Below, one piece after another: positions 1 through 9,263 of a stretch of 64,000 nucleotides of DNA. The stretch is from Pasteurella oralis. Its GTDB lineage: Bacteria > Pseudomonadota > Gammaproteobacteria > Enterobacterales > Pasteurellaceae. Within the stretch, counting starts at the first letter, position 1, and each line of letters starts with the position of its first letter. A model generated the notes under the pieces. It was not told the origin of the DNA and did not search any database. It saw only the letters and a list, made by a program, of their open reading frames with translations. The translations under genes and the position numbers were made by a program. The DNA is taken from positions 62,001-126,000 of the forward strand of contig NZ_NXGB01000002.1 of the NCBI RefSeq assembly GCF_002850605.1, read 5' to 3'.

Positions 1-147
1 TTTTCTTATTTTGACACGACAAGAACCGCAATAGCCAGAACGGCATTGGTATTCATGAAAAATCCCATTGTTCTCTAAATGAGAAAGTAGAGAGAGTTGG
101 TTATCGTATTCAAGGGTAATTTGACTGTGGATAAGATGAATTTTCAT
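1..147 (-). CDS. yfaE: 2Fe-2S ferredoxin YfaE, partial (C-terminus beyond window)
   Basis: The first 49 codons of a small plant-type [2Fe-2S] ferredoxin are present; the rest lies outside the window. The motif CRSGYCGSC (residues 35-43) supplies three of the four cluster cysteines in the usual C-x4-C-x2-C spacing. YfaE reduces and maintains the diferric-tyrosyl radical cofactor of the class Ia ribonucleotide reductase small subunit. Its position just downstream of nrdB on the same strand fits that role. The ATG overlaps the TGA of the upstream hydrolase gene by four bases (ATGA), so the two are probably translationally coupled. The ORF is too short in the window to judge total length. Confidence 0.85.
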   Translation of the reverse strand, partial: MKIHLIHSQITLEYDNQLSLLSHLENNGIFHEYQCRSGYCGSCRVKIRK

Positions 148-716
148 TCGTTTTTAAAGCGTGCTTGAATGTGTTGTAATACGAGAGGAAATTCTATCCA
201 ACCTTCACGATCGAGGAAATGTCCTCCTCTTTGTAAACGAATATAATCAGCTTGTAGTGCTGTTGCTAATGTCTCAGTATACTGATGTGGCACAATATGA
301 TCATCGTATGCCGCGATAGTGCAGGGCGTTTGGCGAAACAATTGGCTTGGATTGAGTTTGCTTTGTGCTAACAGAGCCTGATAAGTGTCAACGAAGGGAT
401 TGAGTTTGGCTAAGTGTGGAATAGATTGATTAAAACCAGAGACAAAAATGCCACTTAATATCGGCTGTTGTTGGCTGAGAAGTAAGTTGAGTGCTGCAAT
501 ACAACCTAGACTATGTCCAATAATAACCGTTTGTTTAGTTAATTGTAACTGTTGCTTGAGATATACAAGCCATTCTGCTGTATCAGGTTGCATTGGATTA
601 GGCATATTAAGACAGGTGCAAGCAATATCCGTTTGGCTTAATTGTTGTGCTAAGTAAGGAAACCAATGTGCTGAGGCTGATGCAGTATAGCCATGAATGA
701 CATAAACTTGTTTCAT
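144..716 (-). CDS. Small alpha/beta-hydrolase, RBBP9/YdeN family
   Basis: A 190-residue serine hydrolase. The nucleophile elbow GHSLGC (residues 67-72) is clear, the N-terminal VYVIHGYTA is the usual oxyanion-side strand and loop, and a late YDDHIVP and GGHF give the probable Asp and His of the triad. The length and motif set match the RBBP9/YdeN family of cytoplasmic esterase-like hydrolases, whose bacterial substrates are largely unknown. It sits between nrdB and yfaE and overlaps yfaE by four bases, so it may be co-transcribed with the ferredoxin. A paired uptake-signal hairpin separates it from nrdB. No link to nucleotide reduction can be read from the protein itself. Confidence 0.8.
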   Translation of the reverse strand: MKQVYVIHGYTASASAHWFPYLAQQLSQTDIACTCLNMPNPMQPDTAEWLVYLKQQLQLTKQTVIIGHSLGCIAALNLLLSQQQPILSGIFVSGFNQSIPHLAKLNPFVDTYQALLAQSKLNPSQLFRQTPCTIAAYDDHIVPHQYTETLATALQADYIRLQRGGHFLDREGWIEFPLVLQHIQARFKNE

Positions 717-738
717 ATTGTTGTTTTCCGATAAATAA

Positions 739-775
739 AGACCGCACTTTTGTTTTGTTGAGAAAAGTGCGGTCT
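739..775 (-). terminator. Inverted uptake-signal pair, probable terminator after nrdB
   Basis: Two copies of the uptake signal face each other: AGACCGCACTTTT at 739-751 pairs with AAAAGTGCGGTCT at 763-775 around an 11-base loop. A T-rich flank follows on either side. It lies directly downstream of nrdB and could end its transcript before the hydrolase gene. Confidence 0.7.
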
Positions 776-789
776 GTTTTTAGTCAATT

Positions 790-1920
790 TTAGAGATCGA
801 AATCACCAAAATCTTTAGTATCGACTTTAGAGTCAATTTGACCTACCAAGTAAGAACTCACTTCCACTTCTTGTGGGGCAACTTGCACGTTATCTGAGAC
901 TAACCATGCGTTGATCCATGGGATAGGATTTGAACGCGCTTGGAATGGTAATGGTAAGCCAACAGCTTGCATACGAATATTAGTGATATATTCAACATAT
1001 TGAACCAGAATATCGCGGTTTAAGCCGATCATTGAACCATCTTTAAATAAATAGTCTGCCCATTCTTTTTCTTGCTCAGCAGCAGCCACGAATAAATCAT
1101 AAGCTTCTTGCTTACATTCTTCTACGATTTCAGCCATTTCAGGATCATCTTGACCTGACGCCATAATATTCAGAATATGCTGGGTACCTGTTAAGTGTAA
1201 CGCTTCGTCACGTGCGATGAATTTAATGATTTTTGCATTACCTTCCATTAATTTACGTTCTGCAAAAGCAAAGGAACAAGCAAAAGAAACATAGAAACGA
1301 ATTGCTTCAAGCGCGTTTACGCTCATTAAACAGAGATAAAGTTGTTTTTTAAGATTGCGTAATGTCACTACACATTCTTGTCCATCAACTGTGTAAGTCC
1401 CTTCACCATAGAGTGTATAAAGCTGTGAGTCGCGGATTAAATCATCGTAGTAAGCCGAAATGTCTTTAGCACGTTTGATGATTTCTTCGTTAGTCACAAT
1501 GTCATCAAAAATCACAGAAGGATCATTGACGATATTACGAATAATATGCGTATATGAGCGAGAGTGGATTGTTTCAGAGAATGTCCAAGTTTCAATCCAA
1601 GTTTCCAGTTCTGGAATAGAAACTAAGGGTAATAATGCAACGTTTGGGCTACGGCCTTGAATAGAGTCTAAAAGAGTTTGATATTTTAAATTACTAATGA
1701 AAATGTGTTTTTCATGTTCTGGTAATGCTTGATAATCAATGCGATCTTGTGAAACATCGACTTCTTCAGGGCGCCAGAAGAAGGAGAGTTGTTTTTCGAT
1801 CAATTTCTCAAAAGTTTCGTATTTTTGCTGGTCATAACGAGCAACGTTCACGTTTTGACCAAAGAACATTGGCTCTTTTAATTGATCGTTCTTATTTTGT
1901 GAAAATGTTGTATAAGCCAT
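790..1920 (-). CDS. nrdB: Ribonucleoside-diphosphate reductase class Ia, beta subunit
   Basis: A 376-residue NrdB that carries the diiron-tyrosyl radical cofactor of aerobic ribonucleotide reductase. The carboxylate and histidine ligands appear in the expected blocks: [20 protein letters not shown] and RDEALH. The C-terminal tail ends DFGDFDL, the acidic peptide that docks on NrdA. Its start is preceded by a GGAG ribosome-binding site. Unlike the usual arrangement it does not directly follow nrdA: a transporter gene pair with its own strong terminator (2151-2181) lies between, so nrdB should need its own promoter in 1921-2150. I see no NrdR-box pair there. A 7+6+7 dyad (GAGAAAT...ATTTCTC, 2019-2038) lies about 100 bases upstream. 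Confidence 0.97.
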   Translation of the reverse strand: MAYTTFSQNKNDQLKEPMFFGQNVNVARYDQQKYETFEKLIEKQLSFFWRPEEVDVSQDRIDYQALPEHEKHIFISNLKYQTLLDSIQGRSPNVALLPLVSIPELETWIETWTFSETIHSRSYTHIIRNIVNDPSVIFDDIVTNEEIIKRAKDISAYYDDLIRDSQLYTLYGEGTYTVDGQECVVTLRNLKKQLYLCLMSVNALEAIRFYVSFACSFAFAERKLMEGNAKIIKFIARDEALHLTGTQHILNIMASGQDDPEMAEIVEECKQEAYDLFVAAAEQEKEWADYLFKDGSMIGLNRDILVQYVEYITNIRMQAVGLPLPFQARSNPIPWINAWLVSDNVQVAPQEVEVSSYLVGQIDSKVDTKDFGDFDL

Positions 1921-2150
1921 TTTGTTTTCTCCATGATGAAAGTAGGTAAAAATTTACCGCACTTTTGATGAAATTAATAGACGATGGCTATTTTACCCAA
2001 GTCATAAAATTTAAGCTAGAGAAATGACAATATTTCTCATTTGTTTAAGTTAAACTGAATCGAATAGAAGATGTAATTGATTGTTTTTAATCATAAAATA
2101 GACTGATTTGTTTAAGAGAGAGGAATAAAATGTTGTTATAGTGGAGACAG

Positions 2151-2181
2151 AAAAAAATCAGCACCATTATTGGTGCTGATT
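2151..2181 (-). terminator. Strong intrinsic terminator after the transporter pair
   Basis: An 11-base perfect stem (2156-2166 with 2171-2181, core CAGCACCA/TGGTGCTG) has a four-base loop and is followed by seven T on the minus strand (2157-2151). An uptake signal (2184-2192) sits beside it. Confidence 0.9.
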
Positions 2182-2198
2182 AAAAGTGCGGTCTTTTT

Positions 2199-2291
2199 TT
2201 ACTCTTTTGGTAATCTTGAAACAGAGATGATTAAGCCGCCCCAGATAATAGCCAATGCGACTAACATCATGATAATTGCGCTACTGCTCAT
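2199..2291 (-). CDS. 30-residue MetS-like small subunit of NSS transporter
   Basis: The ORF encodes 30 residues: a short N-terminal MSSS, one hydrophobic helix (AIIMMLVALAIIWGGLII) and a tail SVSRLPKE. This matches the MetS-type small partner of sodium-dependent methionine/alanine transporters such as Corynebacterium MetPS: a single membrane span with a WGG motif and a short charged tail. The ATG overlaps the stop of the large subunit by one base (TAATG), implying coupled translation. The neighbour at 2291-3799 is the large subunit. Genes this small are easily missed, but composition, position and coupling all support it. Confidence 0.85.
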   Translation of the reverse strand: MSSSAIIMMLVALAIIWGGLIISVSRLPKE

Positions 2292-3799
2292 TATTTATCT
2301 CCTTTTGTTGAATCAGTTAAATATTTCCAAGGTAAGCGTGATAGTAAGAAGGCAATTATCCCTAAACCAATTGCCATTCCCCAACCAAATGTGTTAACAA
2401 ACCAATCTGGATAACCGCCATAACCTTCTGTTGCGACTTTATTGATTTCGGTAAATAACATATAGACAAGAACAGTTGAAGTAACCGTACCAATTAATAC
2501 ACGCCATACTACGCCAACTTTAAAAGAAGATGTTTCGTTAATATGTGCTGCTAAACCAGATAAGGATTCATTGATCAAGATAGCGTAAATCACCATTAAA
2601 CCTACTGCAACGATACCAAAGCTGTTAACAAATTTATCTAATACATCTAATACAGGTAGACCTGTTGTTGTACCAAATAATAAGATTGAAACCAATGCCA
2701 TTGGAGTACAGACTGCAGCCGTGGCAATAGAACGACGCAATCTTAATTTATCTTGTACTGCGGAAATAATCACTTCTAAGATTGACATTAAAGAGGTAAT
2801 ACCAGCAAATAATAATGAACCAAAGAATAAGACGCCAATCACTGCCCCAAAAGGTGCTTGGTCAATAATTGCTGGGAAAGCAATGAAGGCTAAGCCAATG
2901 CCTGATGTTGCTACTTCGCTGACTTCTTTACCGCCCGCTGTTGCCATAAAACCTAATGCGGCAAATACCCCAATACCAGCAAGCAATTCAAAACTACTAT
3001 TCGCAAAACCAACCACTAAACCAGAACCTGTTAAATCACTTTGTTTTTTCAAATAAGAAGAGTAAGTGATCATAATCCCAAAGCAGATTGATAATGAGAA
3101 GAAAATTTGCCCATAAGCAGCGACCCAAACCGTTGGTTCTAATAATTTAGACCAGTCTGGTGTAAATAACGCATCTAAGCCTTTTGTCGCACCCGGTAAG
3201 AAAAGTGCAGTGATAACTAAAATGACGAACATGACAGTTAATAATGGCATGAAGAACGAGGCTGATTTACCAATCCCTTTCTGTACCCCTAATGCTAAGA
3301 TCACTAAGATGAAAAACCATACGGCAATTAATGGTCCAGCGATACTACCAACGAAATCAAAGCTAACTGATACACCTTCAGCCATTTGTAAATAATCTTT
3401 AAAGAAGAAACTGGCAGGATCAGCACCCCATGCGCTATTTAATGAGAAGAAGGTATAAGAGGCTGCCCAACCAAGAATAACGGCATAGTAAATGCCGATA
3501 ATGACATTGATCATGACTTGCCACCAACCAAAAGTTTCAAAGTTTTTATTTAACTTACGAAAAGCAAGTGGAGGAGAGGCGCGATATTTATGACCGATTG
3601 CATAATCTAAAAATAACAGTGGAATACCTGCGGTTAATAACGCCACTAAATAAGGGATGATAAAGGCACCACCGCCATTTTCATAAGTCACATAAGGAAA
3701 ACGCCAGATATTTCCTAATCCAACGGCAGAACCAATTGCCGCAAAAATAAACGCTTTACGTCCAGAGAACGTTTCGCGACTTTGAGATGATGTTGTCAT
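2291..3799 (-). CDS. Sodium-dependent transporter, NSS (SNF) family, MetP-like
   Basis: A 502-residue inner-membrane protein with about 12 predicted spans. The N-terminal stretch [20 protein letters not shown] is the family signature for sodium and substrate binding in transmembrane helix 1. Homologues take up hydrophobic or small amino acids with sodium. The coupled 30-residue downstream gene suggests a MetPS-type two-component transporter, so methionine and/or alanine are reasonable but unproven substrates. An AAAGG ribosome-binding site precedes the ATG. It is placed between nrdA and nrdB on the same strand, which is unusual. Confidence 0.9.
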   Translation of the reverse strand: MTTSSQSRETFSGRKAFIFAAIGSAVGLGNIWRFPYVTYENGGGAFIIPYLVALLTAGIPLLFLDYAIGHKYRASPPLAFRKLNKNFETFGWWQVMINVIIGIYYAVILGWAASYTFFSLNSAWGADPASFFFKDYLQMAEGVSVSFDFVGSIAGPLIAVWFFILVILALGVQKGIGKSASFFMPLLTVMFVILVITALFLPGATKGLDALFTPDWSKLLEPTVWVAAYGQIFFSLSICFGIMITYSSYLKKQSDLTGSGLVVGFANSSFELLAGIGVFAALGFMATAGGKEVSEVATSGIGLAFIAFPAIIDQAPFGAVIGVLFFGSLLFAGITSLMSILEVIISAVQDKLRLRRSIATAAVCTPMALVSILLFGTTTGLPVLDVLDKFVNSFGIVAVGLMVIYAILINESLSGLAAHINETSSFKVGVVWRVLIGTVTSTVLVYMLFTEINKVATEGYGGYPDWFVNTFGWGMAIGLGIIAFLLSRLPWKYLTDSTKGDK

Positions 3800-4119
3800 A
3801 ATTGCAACCTTTGTTTTTGTTAGTTTTAGTTAAAAAAATGTTAGGATTTAGAAATATAATGAAATATTGCCTTGAGTCAATAGGGATAAATGCTTTATTT
3901 GGACGATTAAATAGAATAATGCTGGAATAATATTTTGTTGAAAATGGATTTATTAGATTTAAATGTTGAAAATGAAATGTAAACAAATTTAACATCTAGA
4001 ATCAGATATTCATCAGAGAAGAAAAAACTAACAAAAGTTGTTCAAAAAAGAATTAAAAAAGTGCGATCCTTTGATTAAAAGAACCACACTTTCAGTAGGT
4101 TAGATTGTTTTATCGTCAA
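3800..4119. other. Intergenic region between nrdA and transporter
   Basis: About 320 AT-rich bases. They hold the presumed promoter of the transporter and, at about 4056-4094, a decayed pair of uptake-signal-like sequences (AAAGTGCGATC and GAACCACACTTTC) that may be a worn terminator for nrdA. I see no gene. Confidence 0.5.
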
Positions 4120-6390
4120 TTAGATTTTACAAGCACCGCCTGAACAGCCATCATCAATATCTTCCTGACCATCATCTGCACCATCACGTGTATTTTGATA
4201 ATAAAGGGTTTTTAAGCCATATTTATAAGCGGTTAATAAATCGCCTAATAAACGTTTCATTGGCACTTTACCATCTTCAAAGCGCTGTGGATCGTAGTTC
4301 GTGTTGGCTGAAATCGCTTGGTCAACGAATTTTTGCATAATACCGACTAAATGTAGATAGCCATCATTGTTTGGTAAATCCCATAATAACTCATAGTTTT
4401 CCCCTAAGGTTTCGTATTCAGGGACAACTTGTTTAAGGATACCATCTTTTGATGCTTTCACACTGACATGACCACGTGGTGGTTCAATACCATTAGTCGC
4501 GTTAGAAATTTGTGATGACGTTTCAGAAGGCATTAACGCAGTTAATGTTGAGTTACGCAAACCAAATTCTTGAATCTCTTTACGTAAAGTTTCCCAGTCA
4601 TAATGCAATGGTTCTTTAGTTAAGTTGTCAATGTCTTTTTTATAGGTATCAATTGGTAGAATACCTTGTGAATAAGTGGTTTCATTAAAGTATTCACAAG
4701 CACCAATTTCTTTGGCTAAATTCATTGATGCCTTCAATAGGTAATATTGAATTGCCTCAAAAGTACGGTGGGTTAAGTCATTAGCACTACCATCAGAATA
4801 GCGCACACCATTTTTCGCTAAGTAATAAGCATAGTTAATCACACCGATACCTAATGAGCGACGAGCAAGTGAACTTTTTTCCGCAGCAAGGATAGGATAA
4901 TCTTGGTAATCGAGCAAAGCATCTAACGCACGTACTGCAAGATCTGCAAGTCCTTCTAATTCATCTAGATTATCTAGTTTACCTAAGTTGAACGCAGACA
5001 ATGTACATAAAGCGATTTCGCCATTCTCATCATGGAAATGTTGTAATGGTTTCGTTGGTAAGGCAATTTCTAAACATAAGTTAGACTGACGCACTGGCGC
5101 GACTGTCGGATCAAATGGTGAATGTGTATTACAGTGATCCACGTTTTGAATATAAATTCGTCCTGTTGAAGCACGTTCTTGCATAAGCAGTGAGAATAAC
5201 TCAACGGCTTTTACCGCGCGCTTGCGGATAGACGGATCTTGTTCATATTGTAAGTAAAGCTGTTCAAATTTATCTTGATCAGCGAAGAAAGCTTCATACA
5301 ATCCTGGTACATCAGATGGACTAAACAGCGTAATATCACCACCTTTAATTAAGCGTTGATACATCAATTTGTTTAATTGCACGCCGTAGTCCATGTGGCG
5401 AACGCGGTTATCTTCAACACCACGATTATTTTTTAATACTAATAAACTTTCAACTTCTAAATGCCAGATTGGATAGTAAACTGTTGCTGCACCACCACGC
5501 ACGCCGCCTTGCGAACAAGATTTAACGGCTGTTTGGAAATATTTATAAAATGGAATACAACCAGTATGGAAGGCTTCACCGCCACGAATTGGACTGCCTA
5601 ACGCGCGAATTGCACCCGCATTTACCCCGATACCGGCACGTTGTGAAACGTATTTCACAATAGCAGAAGCAGTCGCATTGATCGAATCAAGACTGTCGCC
5701 ACACTCAATAAGTACACAAGAACTGAATTGGCGAGTTGGGGTACGAACGCCCGCCATGATTGGTGTTGGCAAGGAAATTTTAAACGTGGAGGTCGCATCA
5801 TAAAAACGACGAATGTAATCCAAACGCGTTTCTTGAGGGTATTTAGAGAATAAACTCGCAGCTACTAATAAATAAAGAAATTGTGCAGATTCATAGATCT
5901 CACCTGTGACGCGATTTTGAACTAAATATTTACCTTCGAGTTGTTTGACTGCTGCATAAGAGAATGTCATATCACGCCAATGATCAAGATAACTGTCCAT
6001 CTCGTCCCATTCTTCGCGTGTATAATCTGTTAATAACGCAGGATCATATTTCCCCATGCGAACTAATTTTTTGACATGATCGTAAAGACGAGGCGGATCA
6101 AAATGACCATAGGCTTTTTTACGTAAGTGGAAGACTGCTAAACGCGCAGCTAAATATTGATAATCAGGACTTTCTTTACTAATTAAGTCAGCGGCAGCTT
6201 TGATGATGGTTTCGTGGATGTCGGAAGTACGAATACCTTCATAAAATTGAATATGTGAGCGTAGTTCGACTTGAGAAACTGAAACATTATCTAGTCCCTC
6301 TGCAGCCCAAGTAATAACACGGTGGATTTTATCAAGATCGATTGGTTCAAGATGTCCGTCACGCTTAGTGACCATCAATGCTTTATTCAT
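4120..6390 (-). CDS. nrdA: Ribonucleoside-diphosphate reductase class Ia, alpha subunit
   Basis: A 756-residue NrdA, close to the length of the enterobacterial enzyme. An ATP-cone allosteric domain fills about residues 5-95. The catalytic barrel follows, with the radical and thiol motif NLCLEIALPT and the finger-loop region, and the C-terminal redox pair is in DDGCSGGACKI (C-x4-C). It reduces ribonucleoside diphosphates to deoxy forms with NrdB in the cytoplasm. The gene is preceded by two NrdR-type boxes. It is followed by a transporter rather than by nrdB, so subunit stoichiometry must be set by two separate transcripts or by read-through. Confidence 0.97.
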   Translation of the reverse strand: MNKALMVTKRDGHLEPIDLDKIHRVITWAAEGLDNVSVSQVELRSHIQFYEGIRTSDIHETIIKAAADLISKESPDYQYLAARLAVFHLRKKAYGHFDPPRLYDHVKKLVRMGKYDPALLTDYTREEWDEMDSYLDHWRDMTFSYAAVKQLEGKYLVQNRVTGEIYESAQFLYLLVAASLFSKYPQETRLDYIRRFYDATSTFKISLPTPIMAGVRTPTRQFSSCVLIECGDSLDSINATASAIVKYVSQRAGIGVNAGAIRALGSPIRGGEAFHTGCIPFYKYFQTAVKSCSQGGVRGGAATVYYPIWHLEVESLLVLKNNRGVEDNRVRHMDYGVQLNKLMYQRLIKGGDITLFSPSDVPGLYEAFFADQDKFEQLYLQYEQDPSIRKRAVKAVELFSLLMQERASTGRIYIQNVDHCNTHSPFDPTVAPVRQSNLCLEIALPTKPLQHFHDENGEIALCTLSAFNLGKLDNLDELEGLADLAVRALDALLDYQDYPILAAEKSSLARRSLGIGVINYAYYLAKNGVRYSDGSANDLTHRTFEAIQYYLLKASMNLAKEIGACEYFNETTYSQGILPIDTYKKDIDNLTKEPLHYDWETLRKEIQEFGLRNSTLTALMPSETSSQISNATNGIEPPRGHVSVKASKDGILKQVVPEYETLGENYELLWDLPNNDGYLHLVGIMQKFVDQAISANTNYDPQRFEDGKVPMKRLLGDLLTAYKYGLKTLYYQNTRDGADDGQEDIDDGCSGGACKI

Positions 6391-6419
6391 GTTGCTGACC
6401 TATTGCTGGAGTTGTGAAA

Positions 6420-6467
6420 ACACAAGATATAGTTATATATTGAAAAGTTGGATACAAGATAATGTGC
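6420..6467 (-). promoter_or_regulatory. NrdR-box pair and candidate promoter of nrdA
   Basis: Two imperfect 16-base palindromes resemble the NrdR consensus acaCwATATaTwGtgt: ACACAAGATATAGTTA (6420-6435) and ATACAAGATAATGTGC (6452-6467). Their starts are 32 bases apart, about three helical turns, as expected for paired NrdR sites. On the minus strand a possible sigma-70 promoter TTGAAT-17-TATCTT overlaps the upstream box. The boxes lie 30-77 bases before the nrdA ATG. NrdR itself is not in the window. Confidence 0.75.
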
Positions 6468-6806
6468 TAGCAACTAAAATTCAAGCAGTAAATTTTCACT
6501 TGAATTATTGACATGGAATAACTTATTTATAAATAAGTAAAATTTTTAGTAGTTGAAAAAATTGAATCATTAAAATTTGTGCGCTAGATCAAATTTTACT
6601 TTTGATAACTTTTAAGACAATTAAAAGTGCGGTCAATTTTGACAAAATTTTGCAATGGGTTTATTTCATGGCATTAATGCTTAATTTTATGTTATTTAAG
6701 GTATTTTAGAATAATGATCAGAGTTTTAAGAGGTCATTAGGGTTAAGTTAAAAATGTAAACGAGAGCTGTAGCCTTGTATTATCACTAAGTTAGATGTTA
6801 TTTGAG
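6468..6806. other. Intergenic region upstream of nrdA
   Basis: About 340 AT-rich bases with one uptake signal (6625-6633) and the usual T/A-rich stretch following it. I see no ORF of note and no RNA gene. Confidence 0.5.
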
Positions 6807-6833
6807 AAAAAACGTGGGTGCCTTATTGCACCC
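6807..6833 (-). terminator. Intrinsic terminator of the MOSC gene
   Basis: GGGTGC (6816-6821) pairs with GCACCC (6828-6833) around a six-base loop. On the minus strand the stem is followed by ACG and six T. Confidence 0.9.
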
Positions 6834-6844
6834 AACGCTTGTAT

Positions 6845-7633
6845 TTATTCAATGATTTCAACTTTATCATTAAGGCGAATGATCCCTGTATTGAGCGGGA
6901 TAAGGTTAATCCCAAACAAAGGCTGACCTTCTGCATTTACATTGATCTTTTTTAAGGTGCGAAAGGGTTCCATTTTAGCATCAATGGTATTACTATCAGG
7001 ATCGCGAGTCGTTAAAATACAGCGTGTACAAGGCTTAACATTGAAAAATAGTACATCGCCAATTTTGATTTTCTTCCAAGTTTGCTCAATAAAGGGTTGT
7101 TCAGCATCAATTACAATATTCGGGCGAAATTGCAGCATTTTGATTGGAGAAGGGCATTGTGCTTGAACTGCTGCAAAAGAAGTCAGAGTGGTTAGCAAAA
7201 GGGGATAGCCATCTGCGAAAGAAACAGGCGTGTCAGGTAAGCGTTTAGTGTATCGCTGTGATTGCTCGCCAATCCAACGTAATTGGACTTTTCGTCCGAT
7301 TTTTTCACTAAACCACAGATTAATTTGTTCACTCGCAACCCAAGCTGGAAAATGACTACCCCAGACTTCAGCAATAGACTGCTGTTGAAAATCACAGTAA
7401 CGTACTATGAGCATATCACCGTCTTGGTGCTGGATTTGTAGTCCTAAAGGAATAGGCAACGCAAAGAAATGATAGAGTGTTTGATCTTTTCGTGCACTTA
7501 TAAATTTACCATCTGTTTCTGTTAACATAAATTCACGATCAAAATTTAACCCTTGCACTTGGACTACAGCTTGAGCAACTTGATAGGCTTGCGTTGATTT
7601 AATTGGATAAAGGTAAAGCTGTTTAACTTGCAT
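6845..7633 (-). CDS. MOSC-domain protein (YcbX-like, N-terminal half only)
   Basis: A 262-residue protein with an N-terminal MOSC beta-barrel domain (residues 1-110) followed by a MOSC core. The key block VKPCTRCILTTRDPDSN contains the conserved cysteine that binds molybdenum cofactor in YcbX/mARC-type proteins. E. coli YcbX is longer and carries a C-terminal [2Fe-2S] domain, which is absent here, so a separate electron donor would be needed. Likely role: reductive detoxification of N-hydroxylated compounds. It starts one base after the dacB stop with the ribosome-binding site CAGGA inside the end of dacB, so the two are probably an operon. The moeA/moeB genes at 34.7-36.7 kb show that the cell makes the cofactor. 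Confidence 0.85.
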   Translation of the reverse strand: MQVKQLYLYPIKSTQAYQVAQAVVQVQGLNFDREFMLTETDGKFISARKDQTLYHFFALPIPLGLQIQHQDGDMLIVRYCDFQQQSIAEVWGSHFPAWVASEQINLWFSEKIGRKVQLRWIGEQSQRYTKRLPDTPVSFADGYPLLLTTLTSFAAVQAQCPSPIKMLQFRPNIVIDAEQPFIEQTWKKIKIGDVLFFNVKPCTRCILTTRDPDSNTIDAKMEPFRTLKKINVNAEGQPLFGINLIPLNTGIIRLNDKVEIIE

Positions 7634-7634
7634 A

Positions 7635-9098
7635 TTAATCCTGATAAATTGCGTTATAAATACTGCTTTCGAATTGTACTAATGGTGCACGTTTGGTTTT
7701 TTGTTCAAAATCACCCGTTGAATAGCCATTAATAAATTGGACAAATGCGATTTTTTCACCTTGTTTATTGGTCATAAAACCAGCTAAATTATAGACCCCT
7801 TTTAATGCGCCAGTTTTAGCAGTAACGTTTTTAACTAGTGGTTCGTTAATAAACGAACCTCTACCCAGTAAAGTACCGTCTACACCTGCAATTGGGAACG
7901 TATCAAGTAAATTCAGTGCAGTTTCATTTTTAGCAATATAATCTAAAACTTGCAGTAATGTTTGAGCGGAAATCAAGTTATGGCGTGATAGTCCAGAACC
8001 ATCGGCGATCATCACGTTACCTAATTTAATTCCCGTTTTGCTTTGTAGGATTTGACGCATGGCTTGGCTTGCTAATGGAAAAGAAGCGGGACGTTTATAA
8101 TGGTGATAGGCAATAGTCCTAAATAACGCATCTGCAATTTGGTTATCAGATTTTTTCATCATTTTTTTGATTAAATCAGGGAGCGGTTTTGATAAATGTT
8201 GGGCGAGTAGCTGTCCTTTTTGTTGTTGATAAGGTTGTTTCACTTTGCCATTAAATTCAATGCCCAGACGTTTTAAGTTCCTTTGAATAACGGCTGCCGC
8301 ATAGGCATTTGGATCCTGAATAGCAAAGCTCAAGCCAAACGGTTTGCTTTTACGTGATAAACAGCCTTTAAGTTGATAACGATTATTGTCTAATACGACT
8401 GCATCAAGTTGGCAGTAGCCTGCTTCTTTTGGACCCGCAATGTAAACTTGCCCAAAAACTTGTACTGGATATTGCACCGGAATATTAATTTTTGCTTGTT
8501 CGCCCACAGGTTGGTTTGCATCGAGTTCTACATAAAAACAATTATTATCAATATTGACTGCTGCTGGTGGAGCATTAAAGCACATCGTTAAATCGTTCCA
8601 GATCCAGCCTAAGCCACGATCATGGCTGGTGAATACCGAAGTATCTAAAATTAAATCACCTTTAATTTTAGTAATTTGCTGCTTTTTTAACTGAGTAAGT
8701 AAGTTATACAGTTGTCCGCTGGTTAGATCGGGATCACCTGTAAAACGAATAATTAAGTCGCCTGTTAGCGCATTATTTTGTATCTTACCATTCGTCAATA
8801 GACTAGTCTCAAATTGGAATTGATCCCCTAACGCCAATTTCGCGGTTAATGCAGTCAGTACTTTTTGAGTACTGGCTGGCAACATAAAAGTTGTTGCGTT
8901 ATGTTCAACAATTATCTGATCGTTTTCTAAATTTTTAGCGATGAAGGCGAGATTGGTACCTTCAGGTAGGTGTGCTGCAATGTCCGTCATATTGACATTG
9001 GCAGCGAGCTGATTACTAGAAAATAGCGCCAACATGAAAAGTGAACTTTTCAGTGCTTTTGAGAAAAGTGCGGTGGAAAAAGAGGGTGCTTTATACAT
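7635..9098 (-). CDS. dacB: D-Ala-D-Ala carboxypeptidase/endopeptidase PBP4
   Basis: A 487-residue peptidase of the S13 family with an N-terminal signal peptide (cleavage probably near SNQLAAN). The three penicillin-binding motifs are present in order: SxxK as STQK (about residue 77), SxN as SDN in MKKSDNQIAD, and KTG as AKTGALKG. It trims and cleaves peptidoglycan cross-links in the periplasm. An uptake signal is embedded in the signal-peptide coding region (9066-9074). The gene is divergent from greA, as in several gammaproteobacteria, and precedes the MOSC gene by one base. Confidence 0.95.
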   Translation of the reverse strand: MYKAPSFSTALFSKALKSSLFMLALFSSNQLAANVNMTDIAAHLPEGTNLAFIAKNLENDQIIVEHNATTFMLPASTQKVLTALTAKLALGDQFQFETSLLTNGKIQNNALTGDLIIRFTGDPDLTSGQLYNLLTQLKKQQITKIKGDLILDTSVFTSHDRGLGWIWNDLTMCFNAPPAAVNIDNNCFYVELDANQPVGEQAKINIPVQYPVQVFGQVYIAGPKEAGYCQLDAVVLDNNRYQLKGCLSRKSKPFGLSFAIQDPNAYAAAVIQRNLKRLGIEFNGKVKQPYQQQKGQLLAQHLSKPLPDLIKKMMKKSDNQIADALFRTIAYHHYKRPASFPLASQAMRQILQSKTGIKLGNVMIADGSGLSRHNLISAQTLLQVLDYIAKNETALNLLDTFPIAGVDGTLLGRGSFINEPLVKNVTAKTGALKGVYNLAGFMTNKQGEKIAFVQFINGYSTGDFEQKTKRAPLVQFESSIYNAIYQD

Positions 9099-9263
9099 AA
9101 TTGGTCCGAATAGTTGCTATTTTTTTGTAGACGAACAATAATAGTATTTGAATCTTCGAGAGTAAATCCTTTTCTCGTAATCAATCACTTTTAATTGAAC
9201 TGCGGCATTGTGGCTACAATGTTGTGGTTTTGTTTTTATCTAAAAAGGGAAGAACAACACATT

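Noticed and set aside
739-775. Inverted AAGTGCGGT pairs as insertion-sequence or attachment-site ends
   Set aside because: The same nine-mer recurs across the window as the Pasteurellaceae uptake signal, and the pairs sit where terminators are expected.
3756-3995. 79-residue minus-strand ORF upstream of the transporter
   Set aside because: AT-rich, overlaps the transporter start and promoter, and has no recognisable sequence.
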